From Haloplasma contractile SSD-17B (GTDB lineage: Bacteria; Bacillota_I; Bacilli_A; Haloplasmatales; Haloplasmataceae), in assembly GCF_000215935.2 (NCBI RefSeq), contig NZ_AFNU02000012.1, positions 18,207 through 82,206 of the forward strand: DNA of 64,000 nucleotides, written 5' to 3'. The notes beneath the pieces are model-generated. The model was given only the letters and a program-made list of their open reading frames with translations, was not told the origin of the DNA and did not search any database. The position numbers and the translations under genes are program-made. Position 1 is the first letter of the stretch. Each line of letters starts with the position of its first letter. This document shows positions 9,491 to 18,865 of this stretch, piece after piece.

Positions 9491-10099
9491 TTATTCAGTA
9501 GGTTCAATTGACCTTAATTCTACTGGAAATCCTATAGTTTCCCATGCAGCATTGAACCTATTCTCATCACCTTCTATAGCAACACTTGTTATTTCATTAT
9601 AATCAAACGCTTGAACACCTATTGACATGACATTTTTTGGTATTGTTACATTCGTTAAATAATTATCCATAAACGCATAATGTCCTATACTTGTAACTTG
9701 ATTAGGAATTATTATACGAGTTAATTTATTGGAATAAAATGTATTATCTTCTATTATTTTTACGCTTTCTGGAATCATTACATTGGTTAACTGATTGTGA
9801 CTAAAAGCACTTTCTCCTATTTTCGTTACACTATTTGGGATTACTACACTTGATAGTTGATTACTTGCAAATGCATAATCACCTATTTTTGTCACTTCAA
9901 TTCCTTTAATTTTATCTGGGATTAAAACATTTGTATTACACAACATACTCTCTTCTTTATAGTCAGTTTTAGTACCAGTATCTGGATCAAATTCAAAACA
10001 AGAACTTTTTGAATACACCGGTTTTAGTATAAATAATAAGGAAAACAATACAATAATCGTCGCAATAATTATAAACTTTTTTTTAGATAATTTTTTCAT
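9491..10099 (-). CDS. BspA-type leucine-rich repeat protein with N-terminal membrane anchor
   Basis: From the ATG at 10099 the protein is 202 residues. The longer reading begins with GTG four codons earlier, but GGTGGGGAG fits the ATG. A basic N-terminus and one hydrophobic segment (about residues 9-25) form a signal or anchor. Then come about five LRR_5-type repeats of about 23 residues with the pattern IPxxVTxIGxxAFxxNxLT. Such repeats make a curved binding surface and usually sit at the cell surface. The function cannot be told from sequence. Confidence 0.8.
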   Translation of the reverse strand: MKKLSKKKFIIIATIIVLFSLLFILKPVYSKSSCFEFDPDTGTKTDYKEESMLCNTNVLIPDKIKGIEVTKIGDYAFASNQLSSVVIPNSVTKIGESAFSHNQLTNVMIPESVKIIEDNTFYSNKLTRIIIPNQVTSIGHYAFMDNYLTNVTIPKNVMSIGVQAFDYNEITSVAIEGDENRFNAAWETIGFPVELRSIEPTE

Positions 10100-10269
10100 A
10101 CTCCCCACCACCCTTTTTTAACAAATTATACCATTTATAAAGAGTTGTAACAACTACACCATGTTAAGTTAGATGTATATATAAATTTTTCTTATTTATT
10201 TAAAATACCAATTAAAATAATTGCTTATTTATTCTGGTTTTAGATCTTAATATGTCTTTAGTATCATGT

Positions 10270-10305
10270 AAAAAAGTCTTTTGCTACGGTAGCAAAAGAC
10301 TTTTT
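10270..10305 (-). terminator. Strong terminator of the DUF4397 gene
   Basis: A 16-base-pair stem (AAAAGTCTTTTGCTAC with its complement) with a two-base loop and T-runs on both sides. Confidence 0.9.
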
Positions 10306-10347
10306 ATTGGTTTAGCATCAAATGTAAGATTATTACTTCTTAAGATA

Positions 10348-11478
10348 TTACATTTGATCTTCAAATAGAATAGCTTCTAATGGTGGGTTCCCATTTAGTA
10401 ATCCAATTGCGTATACAGTATACATTTGACCTGGATCAAATATTACGTTTGGTATTCTTAACGCAACTTGATTTGTTCCTGTTGGTCTTACTTGTAAGTC
10501 TACTGTTCCAGCTCCTACCGGAATATAGTCTGTTACTTCTTTGTATGCTGTATCAACAAACAACTTTGTTCCATCAGGTAACGTGATATCAACAGCCGGT
10601 GCGTTTGGCGATAGATGAACAAATCGTACTTGCGCTTGGTCATCATCATTACTCTTGTGACTAACTCGGTTATTTGCAAAGTCTGGAATCATCGATTCAA
10701 ATCCAAATTCAGTGTCTTCATTTAAATCAACATATTCGTTTGTAGTTCCATTAGCAAGATTTGAAAGATCACTTGCTGTTTCCCCTACAATGTCACCAAG
10801 CTCATCTATTACCCAACCAACGGTATTTTCAAGACCATCAACAACAACTTCTACTGTGTTTCCGAATTGGTCGACTGTTTTCTTTACAGTATTACCAATT
10901 CGATTCACCAAGCCTTCCACTACATTTCCTAAGTCACTAATAACTTTAGCTATAATTTTACCTGATTGATTAACAACAACTTCATAAACATTCCCTACAC
11001 GGTCAATAACTCGTTTGATCCGGTCTCCTGCATGAACCATAATATTACCTGTTTCATCAATAGCATCTTCAACGATTTCACCTGTTTGGTCAACTACTAC
11101 CTCTATAGTATTTCCTAAACGATCTTGAACTTTCTTAATTACTGTGTCCTCTTTACGTTTTTTCAAACTCGATTTTCGATTCGCGACTTCATCTTCGAGC
11201 ACAACTAATTTCAACTGTCCTGTCTCACTAATTGCACTGATTGTCAAATATTTATCCCCATCAATCATAATCGTTTGATTATAAAGTAAATCTCCATTTT
11301 CAGAGTCGTAGATTTTTACATTATATCGTCCTTTTTCAAGGGGTAAATACTCTGTTACCTCACCATATTCTAATCCGCTAATTACCTGTTGATCATTAAT
11401 ATAGATATCCACCGGTCTTTCAATTGTTGCTGCATGAAAAATTCTAACCTTCGCAACACTATTCACTCTATTATTCAT
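10348..11478 (-). CDS. Protein with two DUF4397 domains bridged by an 11-residue repeat
   Basis: From the ATG at 11478 (AAAGGGAGGAG ribosome binding site; the upstream 23 codons are unlikely to be translated) the product is 376 residues. An N-terminal DUF4397-like domain (VRIFHAATIERPVDIYIND) and a C-terminal one (VRFVHLSPNAPAVDITLPDG) bracket residues of about 115-240, made of roughly eleven 11-residue units. The unit consensus is V-V/I-D-x-x-G-N-x-V-E-x, as in VVDQTGEIVED and TVDQFGNTVEV. DUF4397 domains are extracytoplasmic or coat-like beta domains. No signal peptide is visible. The function of the repeat is unknown. Confidence 0.8.
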   Translation of the reverse strand: MNNRVNSVAKVRIFHAATIERPVDIYINDQQVISGLEYGEVTEYLPLEKGRYNVKIYDSENGDLLYNQTIMIDGDKYLTISAISETGQLKLVVLEDEVANRKSSLKKRKEDTVIKKVQDRLGNTIEVVVDQTGEIVEDAIDETGNIMVHAGDRIKRVIDRVGNVYEVVVNQSGKIIAKVISDLGNVVEGLVNRIGNTVKKTVDQFGNTVEVVVDGLENTVGWVIDELGDIVGETASDLSNLANGTTNEYVDLNEDTEFGFESMIPDFANNRVSHKSNDDDQAQVRFVHLSPNAPAVDITLPDGTKLFVDTAYKEVTDYIPVGAGTVDLQVRPTGTNQVALRIPNVIFDPGQMYTVYAIGLLNGNPPLEAILFEDQM

Positions 11479-11596
11479 GACTTTTCTCCTCCCTTTACAA
11501 TCTAATATAGTATATGAAGGGATGAGTAATTGTCTATAAATACACATACTTTAAACCTAAAATGGTTAATCTGACCTAGGACAGATCTCTTAATTG

Positions 11597-11634
11597 AATA
11601 TGAAAAGAGCCGCTTTTCATATAGGACTCTTTAG
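11597..11634 (-). terminator. Terminator of the P-loop kinase-like gene
   Basis: AAAGAGTCC / GGCTCTTT stem followed by TTTTC on the minus strand. An alternative stem ATATGAAAAG / CTTTTCATAT overlaps it. Confidence 0.7.
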
Positions 11635-11643
11635 TATTTTAAA

Positions 11644-12204
11644 TTAGAAGGTAAATTTTTCAACAATCAACTTTGCTACCTCATTAGGTTCTAGATTTGT
11701 ATTATTGATTTTTATGTAATTCTCGTATTTGATTTCACCTTCATACGAGTTTAACCGATACTTATCCTCTAAGTATCTAAATGTTTTTTCTGACTTTTCC
11801 ACATTCCGCTTCGTTGGTTTATTTTCTAGACGGTTTGGTGTCTTATTACGTTCAATACGTGCATCAAAGTCTGCCTCAAGTTCTACAAGATATACATCGG
11901 CATCACGTTCTTTAAAGAGGTTCATAATTTCATGGACATACTCCCAATCAGATTGTTGATCAAGTGCCCACATATAAGTAAAAATCAAACCTTCTGAGTC
12001 GCCTTTTGATACTTCTTCAAATATTTCACGTCGAAATAAACCATTAAGACGCTTAAATCCAGGATCACCAAACTCGAAAAAATTTGATAGCAAATCAATC
12101 GTCATATGATTATGAAATAACTTTAAACCTGTTTTCGTTGCTAGTTCCTGACCTATCGTCATTTTACCTACTGCATGCGGTCCAAATATAATAACTAGTT
12201 TCAT
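11644..12204 (-). CDS. P-loop nucleoside/shikimate-kinase-like protein
   Basis: A 186-residue cytoplasmic protein. The N-terminal phosphate-binding loop FGPHAVGKMT (about residues 7-16) has Met where Walker A usually has Ser/Thr, followed by Thr; this GPxAVGKMT form is familiar in a small-molecule-kinase-like Bacillota family. An FHNHMTIDLLSNFF segment follows. The lid-like region is rich in Arg (ERNKTPNRLENKPTKRN). It probably binds ATP and may phosphorylate a small molecule; the substrate is unknown. It is monocistronic. Confidence 0.75.
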   Translation of the reverse strand: MKLVIIFGPHAVGKMTIGQELATKTGLKLFHNHMTIDLLSNFFEFGDPGFKRLNGLFRREIFEEVSKGDSEGLIFTYMWALDQQSDWEYVHEIMNLFKERDADVYLVELEADFDARIERNKTPNRLENKPTKRNVEKSEKTFRYLEDKYRLNSYEGEIKYENYIKINNTNLEPNEVAKLIVEKFTF

Positions 12205-12367
12205 GTTTTACAACTCCTCTATGGTTTAACTTAATATACCTATAATACTATATATAGACAGGTAAATTCCACCTTATAGTTTATTTTAAATGTTACAAAT
12301 CTTATCTGATATAAAGTTATGACTATACTTCAAGGTAACTTGTGGAAATCTAGTCCATCCCTTTTAA

Positions 12368-13624
12368 TTAAATGGCTCTTATTTCTTTCACTCGTGTCAT
12401 AGCGAAAGTTAATAGGATCATAATGACACCACAGGTCATTGGTAGAATCCATGGATTAATCCTATCTACAAGAAGTCCACCAATAATTGCTCCAATAGGA
12501 GATAGCCCTTGTGCTAATGTCCCTAGAACTCCCTGAACTCGACCTAGCATTTCATTAGGAACTAGTTTTTGCATGGTCACACCAATCGGAACATTTATAA
12601 AAATTGATGCAATTGCCATTGTTAAATACATTCCCATTAGAATAATTAAATAATACAAATTACTGAGTTGAAAGATTTTCTCAGACGTTACAACTCCTAC
12701 TAAGAATATTCCTACAGAAAATACTAAGATACAGATGATTAGGCGTTTGTAATTACTCTTAGCTTGTGGTAAAACGGATAAAACTAGTGAGGCAACTAAC
12801 ATCCCAACAGGAAACATGATGTTTAGTAAGCTGTATTCAAATTCGCTAAACTTCCATAATTCTACGACAATATAGGGAATTGGTACTGTTAAGCCCATGA
12901 TTGTGAATAGATTAAAGAATATAACAAATGCTCCTAGCACTAATAGCCATTTTTCTTGTTTCATATAGTCAATTCCCTCTTTTAAGTCTGTAAAGAAGGA
13001 CCACTTTTCAGTTTGCACCTGTACTTCTTTTTCTATATCTACAGGTTTATGAACATTAAACTTTATAAACAACTCTGATAAACCTGATACAATAAACGAT
13101 AGACCATTAACTAATAAGAATAAACGTATATCAATTAGCGCATACACAATCCCTCCTACAAAAGGCCCTGTAATAGCCGCTATTGAGGCAGACGCTTCAC
13201 TCAAAGAATTGACACGTGTCAGATTTTTCTCACTTACCACATTTGGGATCGATGATGATAAAGCAGTATTAAAAAATGTACTACAGGTTGCTAACAAGAA
13301 TGTGGTCACATAAATATAACCAATTCGCAGCTCATCTGCAAAACTTAATCCCATTAAAGAGAGAACAATAATCCCACTTAGTAAATCAAGCATAACAATT
13401 AATCGTTTCCTATTAAACCTGTCTGTTATCACTCCCGATACAGGACCAAATATAACTCTTGGAAATACACCTAATGCAAATGATAGACCGAAATTTAATG
13501 CAGAACCTGTCACTTTTAACACATATAAACTAATCGCAAAGCTATAGATATAGCTCCCAAAGAGTGATACTACCTTACCTGTAAGGAGCAAAATCATATT
13601 TGAGATTTCTGTTGATTTTTTCAT
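12368..13624 (-). CDS. Major facilitator superfamily exporter
   Basis: A 418-residue transporter with about 12 hydrophobic helices. The MFS loop motif GVITDRFNRKRLIVMLD lies between helices 2 and 3, and an acidic/polar central loop (about residues 193-215) separates the halves. It resembles the macrolide/drug-efflux branch, including the VPNEMLGRVQG motif in the C-terminal half. It starts 12 bases after the sigma-factor stop with a GGGGGATTAA site, so the two genes form one operon. The sigma factor may control this exporter (inference). Confidence 0.85.
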   Translation of the reverse strand: MKKSTEISNMILLLTGKVVSLFGSYIYSFAISLYVLKVTGSALNFGLSFALGVFPRVIFGPVSGVITDRFNRKRLIVMLDLLSGIIVLSLMGLSFADELRIGYIYVTTFLLATCSTFFNTALSSSIPNVVSEKNLTRVNSLSEASASIAAITGPFVGGIVYALIDIRLFLLVNGLSFIVSGLSELFIKFNVHKPVDIEKEVQVQTEKWSFFTDLKEGIDYMKQEKWLLVLGAFVIFFNLFTIMGLTVPIPYIVVELWKFSEFEYSLLNIMFPVGMLVASLVLSVLPQAKSNYKRLIICILVFSVGIFLVGVVTSEKIFQLSNLYYLIILMGMYLTMAIASIFINVPIGVTMQKLVPNEMLGRVQGVLGTLAQGLSPIGAIIGGLLVDRINPWILPMTCGVIMILLTFAMTRVKEIRAI

Positions 13625-13636
13625 TATTTAATCCCC

Positions 13637-15196
13637 CTATTTATTTACAATAATATAAGCCGATAACACATCATGACATGGTTTCGGTAAATGGATATCA
13701 TTATTTAAATAACAAGTATTCATGATTTCTACAATAAATGATTCCACTTGTTTCAGTGACACGATTGCTTTTAAGTCAGTTATTTTTTTGGGAACATAAT
13801 TCTTTAGTATTTTTTCAGTTTTAGGAATAATTGCTATAAATTCATGATACAAATCTACAACTGCATCTTCTAATAGTTCCTTTAGTGCCCGAAATTCTTT
13901 CTTAGTAAAAACCGGCATATTCACGGTAAGTCCATCATTTTGATAAACATACCCCTCCTTAATAAGGGATAGTAGTTCATTTTCTTCATATTTATTAAGA
14001 TCCAAGTCAGCCTCGCTAGCTATTTTTAACAGTGTATCACCAGTAATCTGAGAGCATAAATCCTGGTATTTTTTATCTATAAGTGCATAATCCATTACTA
14101 CTAATGCATTACCTGAATCATCTGTATATCCATTAATACCGATATCAAAATCTTGGTCACCATAATCGCGCTCCATTCCCCATACATATCCACGATAATC
14201 CTTATTAATTGATGGCAATTCTTTGATTTCATGTTTAAGAAACCGTTCTATTACCATTTCATATAGCGTAATGGATAATAACTGCCATTTTAATGTGTTA
14301 AACGGTAGATCTGCACCCTTGAAGCCTATACTTCGTATTAAATTCTCTTTTTCATTTATAAAGTTATTTAAATCATTTGCTAACTCAGCGTAGTGGTCTT
14401 TTGTTTTATTATACAGTTCCTCTTCAAACTCTTTTGTAAAAATTACTATATTAGACTGAAACTTATTTGATTTTTTTGTTAACAAGTTATTCTCAAGAAG
14501 GATATCGATTTCATCCTCAAGGTAGACAGAAGCAACGCCTAGTTCAACACTAAGTTGTTCAGTCGTAATTGGTGAGTAAAAGGTTTCAAGCATAATGTTT
14601 CCAGGTAGTTTTCGCTTAAATAATTTGTGATAATAATTTTTTGAATTTCCCCAGTAATAAATACTGAATCTCCTTGGATTAAAGCTTCGTTCCCCGCGTT
14701 CTCTAATCATGTTGACACCTTCCTTAACCTTTTTTCGTGATTTAAATAGATATTGCTTAACCATGTTCTCCGACATGCTTAGTTCCTCTGCAATCTGTGC
14801 ACAACTTCTCTCTTTAATATAGTAGAGCATCATCGTCTCACGGTATAGCCCTGATAAAATTGAGATTTCTCTGAATATAAGTCCTAACTCCTCTTGTTCT
14901 TCTACTTGATCGGTGATTCTATTTTCATACTCAATATGGTACTGTTCATTAAATTCGATATGCGTATTCTTACCTTTCTTTCTTAAATAGGTTTTAAATA
15001 CATTATTCGCAACGGCCCACATCCAACCATAAAACTTGCGTTCATCCTTTAGTTGGTTATACGAGTCGTACAGATTTAGTAAGATTTCTTGCGATAAGTC
15101 CTCAGCCTCATGGCGATTGTTCGTCCGCTTTAACGAATAGGCAAATATAGGTTCTACTGCCTCTTTTATCTTCTCTACAATTGCTGTATCATCCAT
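13637..15196 (-). CDS. ECF-type RNA polymerase sigma factor with a long duplicated C-terminal extension
   Basis: From the ATG at 15196 (AAGGGGAGGAGG site) it has 519 residues, over twice the usual ECF length. Region 2 is at about residues 10-75 (NRHEAEDLSQEILLNLYDSY, YGWMWAVANNVFKTYLRK). Region 4 is at about 108-160 (YRETMMLYYIKERSCAQIAE, then SMSENMVKQYLFKSRKKV). The remaining 350 residues hold two similar winged-helix-like modules, about 205-265 (TTEQLSVELGVASVYLEDEI ... IVIFTKEFEEEL) and 380-440 (TLLKIASEADLDLNKYEENE ... MPVFTKKEFRAL). No anti-sigma gene is adjacent; the extension may sense a signal or restrain the factor (inference). It is cotranscribed with the MFS exporter. Confidence 0.85.
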   Translation of the reverse strand: MDDTAIVEKIKEAVEPIFAYSLKRTNNRHEAEDLSQEILLNLYDSYNQLKDERKFYGWMWAVANNVFKTYLRKKGKNTHIEFNEQYHIEYENRITDQVEEQEELGLIFREISILSGLYRETMMLYYIKERSCAQIAEELSMSENMVKQYLFKSRKKVKEGVNMIRERGERSFNPRRFSIYYWGNSKNYYHKLFKRKLPGNIMLETFYSPITTEQLSVELGVASVYLEDEIDILLENNLLTKKSNKFQSNIVIFTKEFEEELYNKTKDHYAELANDLNNFINEKENLIRSIGFKGADLPFNTLKWQLLSITLYEMVIERFLKHEIKELPSINKDYRGYVWGMERDYGDQDFDIGINGYTDDSGNALVVMDYALIDKKYQDLCSQITGDTLLKIASEADLDLNKYEENELLSLIKEGYVYQNDGLTVNMPVFTKKEFRALKELLEDAVVDLYHEFIAIIPKTEKILKNYVPKKITDLKAIVSLKQVESFIVEIMNTCYLNNDIHLPKPCHDVLSAYIIVNK

Positions 15197-15402
15197 AGAA
15201 ACAAGCCTCCTCCCCTTTGTCCTCACTCATATAGTGTCAGAAACGTTCATTTGGTTATCTGATTTTTAAAAAAAGTTTTATTTTTTTTGGCTATGTTAAC
15301 AACCAATGTGCTATAGGTCACATCTTCTCTCATTTTTTCGTAAGTCATGTGTAAATAAATTTGAGTTTATAACGAAAGAACTGCCGAATATGTTGAACTA
15401 AC

Positions 15403-15488
15403 TATAATACCGGATTACTATTAGGAATCGTCGCTCTGTTTAGACGGATTTTAATAACAATACGTTTCACAAAACAGAGCGTTTTTTT
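15403..15488 (+). ncRNA. Candidate small RNA unit (plus strand) ending in a strong terminator
   Basis: In the gap between two minus-strand genes, the plus strand carries TATAAT at 15403-15408 and, about 25 bases after the expected start, a stem CGCTCTGTTT / AAACAGAGCG (15432-15481) followed by seven T. The long loop contains no ORF. The -35 region is poor, so promoter strength is uncertain. The terminator points against both flanking genes and serves neither. Confidence 0.4.
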
Positions 15489-15508
15489 CTAACGACTCGT
15501 ATTCATTT

Positions 15509-15543
15509 CAAAAAAGCCCTTAGTATTATATAACTAAAGGCAT
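15509..15543 (-). terminator. Terminator of the 87-residue protein gene
   Basis: GCCTTTAGT / ACTAAGGGC stem with one G-T pair, followed by six T on the minus strand. Confidence 0.8.
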
Positions 15544-15585
15544 TCATTTTGTCCATTATTTAATTGTACGATACTTATATTCCTG

Positions 15586-15849
15586 TTACTTAACAAAGGT
15601 TAACTTGAAATCCTCCAACCATGGAGAATCCTCTATCTGATTCCCTTCAGAATCTACAATACTGATGTATACGATGGATGTTCGAGAATCCCATATTGCT
15701 TTTTCTGTTTTTAATTTGGACTGAACACTTGAAAAATGCACGGTATAAATATAGCCATTATTAATCTCCATTACTTCATAATCATAATCGTCTGAGATAA
15801 TTTCCATTAATAACCAATTATAGTATAGCATAAAAAAAATAAGTAGCAC
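15586..15849 (-). CDS. Small membrane-anchored protein of unknown function
   Basis: An 87-residue protein starting at GTG; the frame stays open 13 codons further up but has no better start. A short hydrophobic N-terminus (LLIFFMLYYNWLLM) is followed by a beta-rich polar part (GYIYTVHFSSVQ, SIVYISIVDSEG). The ribosome binding site AGAGG lies very close to the GTG, so the start is uncertain. No family is recognised. Confidence 0.45.
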   Translation of the reverse strand: MLLIFFMLYYNWLLMEIISDDYDYEVMEINNGYIYTVHFSSVQSKLKTEKAIWDSRTSIVYISIVDSEGNQIEDSPWLEDFKLTFVK

Positions 15850-15982
15850 ACCTCTGATAACAATCTTGATGGATTTAGTGGTAATAATTCAAAAAAATAT
15901 CGATTAATAAACTCAATCACATAACAAGAATAGGATGCTGATCACTTAGCTAGCACTTTTTTATGTCAAAAAGAATTACAGT

Positions 15983-16024
15983 AAAAAACATGCCACCAGA
16001 TACTAAACCAGTGGCATGTTTTTA
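15983..16024 (-). terminator. Terminator of the aldo/keto reductase gene
   Basis: AAAAACATGCCAC / GTGGCATGTTTTT stem on the minus strand. Confidence 0.88.
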
Positions 16025-16034
16025 TGATTTATAA

Positions 16035-16856
16035 TTAGTTAGTTGTATTCTTTAATCCATCCAAATAGTTCATGTCTTCATCACTGATTTCAAAGTCGAC
16101 ATTAGCGTTGTTTATAATATATTCTTCATGTGTCGATTTTGGTAATGGCAACACACCTTTTTGGATCACATAACGAATGCAAATTTGAGGTACAGATACA
16201 TTGTACTTCTTAGCTAATTCTGCAACGTCTTCATTTTTCAGAAGTTTACCGGTTGCAAGTGGTGAGTAACCCTCTACTAGTATACCGTTCTCTTTACAGA
16301 AGTTTGTGATTTCGTCTTGTGTATCTCCGATGAAGTATCGTATTTGGTTTGCCATTGGTTTTACCGTGCATGTTTCTAAAATTGCTTTTAGATCGTTAAC
16401 ATTGAAGTTTGATACTCCAATCGCTTTAGCACGTCCACTCTTGTAGATTTCCTCCATTGCTTTCCATACTTCAATATTTTCTTTTGTACAGTCTTTACCG
16501 ATTTCACTCCACGGCCAAGGCGCATGGATTAGGTAAAGGTCTACATATTCAAGACCTAATTGTTCCATTGTATCTTCAAATGCATCAAGTGCACCCTCAT
16601 AAGTCTTAATTTCAGCTCGTAATTTTGACGTTACAAAAATATCCTCGCGATTAATACCTGAATCACGAACTGCTTTTCCTACGCTTTCCTCATTTTCATA
16701 ACCATTTGCAGTATCAATATGACGGTAACCATTCTTTAAAGCGTATGTTACTGAGTTGTAGGTTGCTTCACCATTTGGTATTTGCCATGTTCCAAATCCT
16801 ACCTTAGGTATTTTAATTCCATTCTCTAACTCATAAGTTTCAGTAATAATTCCCAT
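16035..16856 (-). CDS. Aldo/keto reductase (AKR5-like)
   Basis: A 273-residue NADPH-dependent TIM-barrel oxidoreductase that reduces aldehydes or ketones. The catalytic tetrad is visible: Asp in HIDTANGY, Tyr in the same strand (about residue 53), Lys in FVTSKLRAE, and His in LIHAPWPW. The AKR signature IGVSNFNVNDL and the late KSTHEEYIINNANVDF cofactor segment are present. The length is normal for the family. It starts at ATG behind AGGAGGAATTTACAAC. It is monocistronic, and the physiological substrate cannot be deduced. Confidence 0.88.
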   Translation of the reverse strand: MGIITETYELENGIKIPKVGFGTWQIPNGEATYNSVTYALKNGYRHIDTANGYENEESVGKAVRDSGINREDIFVTSKLRAEIKTYEGALDAFEDTMEQLGLEYVDLYLIHAPWPWSEIGKDCTKENIEVWKAMEEIYKSGRAKAIGVSNFNVNDLKAILETCTVKPMANQIRYFIGDTQDEITNFCKENGILVEGYSPLATGKLLKNEDVAELAKKYNVSVPQICIRYVIQKGVLPLPKSTHEEYIINNANVDFEISDEDMNYLDGLKNTTN

Positions 16857-17144
16857 GTTGTAAATTCCTCCTAAGTTTTTTCTATCTAATTACATTGTAA
16901 ACCCTAACATGGGGTTAGGTCAAGGGAAAATATAAACGTTTCGATTAATAATCGTGTAAATATATCATTCTATTGATAGAGGCATATAGTCTTATTAATT
17001 ATTTATGATTGTAAATGAATACACAATTGATGTTATTTTTTATTCATGGTTTCACAACTAGTTGTTTCATATGTTTTTATCTATACATATCTTCAATACG
17101 TGGTATAATAATGTCAATATATGTATGGACTGAGGTGATGTGCT

Positions 17145-18674
17145 GTGAAGGTATTCAATAAAATTGTATATGCATTCTTATTGTTTTTGATGTTAATGTT
17201 ATTAGCACTTTGGTTGTTTAAACCACGTGGTGCTACATTAAATGATTGGAACATGGGAACAGAAGATAATAAAAATCAAATATCGCTTCCGATTAGTTTT
17301 CAGGTCCCTGAATCGAAAGTTTATACCTTTAAAACACACTTCAAAAAAACATCGTATAATACCCTAGTTATACCTGAAATTAATGGACATGCTTTTAAAG
17401 TTTTTATCAATAATCAATTAGTTGGCGGTGTCGGCGATTTTAATCATCCTACCGCTAATATATGGAATTATGTTCATACAATTAACTTTTCACAAGTAAC
17501 ACAAAACGAGTTAAATGAACTAAGAATTGATATCTATGGGTTGCATGATGTTGGTATTAATCAAGCTCCCTATTTAGCTAACAACACAGAGATTCAACCG
17601 TATGTTTTACTTCAAAATATTTTTATCAGTGAATCCATTAACTGGGTTATTGGCGCTGCATTTACCTTTGCCATTTTACTTTTACTATTATCAATACATA
17701 GTGATATAAATAAAAAAATATATCTTTTCTATGCAATAGCACTATTTTTATTTTCTATATATAGTACAGACCTTACTTATCGTGAGACTACTGGCTCTTT
17801 AGCATTTTATCTAATAATACGTAAGATACAAATGTTATCACTTTTCCTATCGGCTAGTTTTATGGTTATTGCTGCTAGGTATTATTTCACAAGACAAAAG
17901 ATACCCTCTCTTGCAATCATCATAATTTTACTTATTTTATCACCAATCCTGTTTGCTCCAAGTTATATTGTACTAAATAACATTACACAATATATAGGAT
18001 TACTCCTGATCGTTAGTCTTATTTACTTGATTATAATTAACTTTATGGATCCGAACAAACGCACCCTCTTTTCAACTGTTTTTCTGTGTCTTGCTGTCCT
18101 CTATCGTTTCTTTGAATATATCTATGACTTACCTCCTATATTCGTCGTTCAATACGCGGTTCTTATTTATATATTGGGCGTTATTTATATGATTATAGCA
18201 GACTATTCACTTTTAAAAGAGGAAAAAACGCGTCTTAATGAGAAAGTAAAACATGATCACTTGACTAAAGTATATAATCGCACGGCCTTAGAGTTCCTAA
18301 CTATTTCGAACGGAGATGCAGTAATATTTATAGATATAGACAATTTTAAACACTATAACGATACACTGGGTCATAGTGCTGGTGATCAGTTGCTTATTAA
18401 ATTTGCTAATTTTTTAAGTCTCATGATCCGCTCGCAAGGAGATTTAGTACGTTACGGTGGAGATGAGTTTGTCATTATATTATACAACCACTCTGTAACC
18501 GAGGCGACCGTTTTAATTGAAAAGTTAAGAAATGACATAAAGGACTTATTTGTAGAAATCGATCTATCTTATGGTGTTACCGAATTTAAGGATAACCTTT
18601 TTGATTCTCTAATTCATGCGGACCGTAAGATGTATGAAATGAAGTTTATGAAAGAGAATACGAATAGCCATTAG
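17145..18674 (+). CDS. Membrane diguanylate cyclase with extracytoplasmic sensor and seven-helix module
   Basis: A 509-residue protein starting at GTG. One N-terminal helix (about 7-25) is followed by an extracytoplasmic beta-rich domain (about 30-165), seven hydrophobic helices (about 167-355) as in 7TM-DISM sensors, and a GGDEF domain (about 365-505). The active-site motif RYGGDEF is intact, so synthesis of cyclic di-GMP is plausible. The product-inhibition RxxD motif is not conserved (RSQG at that position). It is the only cyclic-di-GMP gene in the window. The signal is unknown. Confidence 0.85.
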   Translation: MKVFNKIVYAFLLFLMLMLLALWLFKPRGATLNDWNMGTEDNKNQISLPISFQVPESKVYTFKTHFKKTSYNTLVIPEINGHAFKVFINNQLVGGVGDFNHPTANIWNYVHTINFSQVTQNELNELRIDIYGLHDVGINQAPYLANNTEIQPYVLLQNIFISESINWVIGAAFTFAILLLLLSIHSDINKKIYLFYAIALFLFSIYSTDLTYRETTGSLAFYLIIRKIQMLSLFLSASFMVIAARYYFTRQKIPSLAIIIILLILSPILFAPSYIVLNNITQYIGLLLIVSLIYLIIINFMDPNKRTLFSTVFLCLAVLYRFFEYIYDLPPIFVVQYAVLIYILGVIYMIIADYSLLKEEKTRLNEKVKHDHLTKVYNRTALEFLTISNGDAVIFIDIDNFKHYNDTLGHSAGDQLLIKFANFLSLMIRSQGDLVRYGGDEFVIILYNHSVTEATVLIEKLRNDIKDLFVEIDLSYGVTEFKDNLFDSLIHADRKMYEMKFMKENTNSH

Positions 18675-18748
18675 CAATCTTAATAAAGTCTTAAGTCGCT
18701 TCTAATTTACTTGCATAATCTCTTACCTCTATACGATGCCATTATATA

Positions 18749-18803
18749 AGGCTATCTCATTAACTAACCCTTTCATACGGTTATTGAGATAGCCTTATTT
18801 TTA
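18749..18803 (+). terminator. Terminator of the GGDEF protein gene
   Basis: AAGGCTATCTCA / TGAGATAGCCTT stem followed by ATTTTTATTTT on the plus strand. Confidence 0.82.
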
Positions 18804-18865
18804 TTTTTTTATTTTAATAAATTTCTATTACTAGCTAATTTTATATATAAACTACTTTTGTCGTA

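Noticed and set aside
11479..11547. 23-codon N-terminal extension of the DUF4397 protein
   Set aside because: The extension includes the AAAGGGAGGAG ribosome binding site of the internal ATG.
17145..18674. GGDEF protein as an inactive receptor
   Set aside because: The active-site RYGGDEF is intact; only the inhibitory RxxD site is missing.
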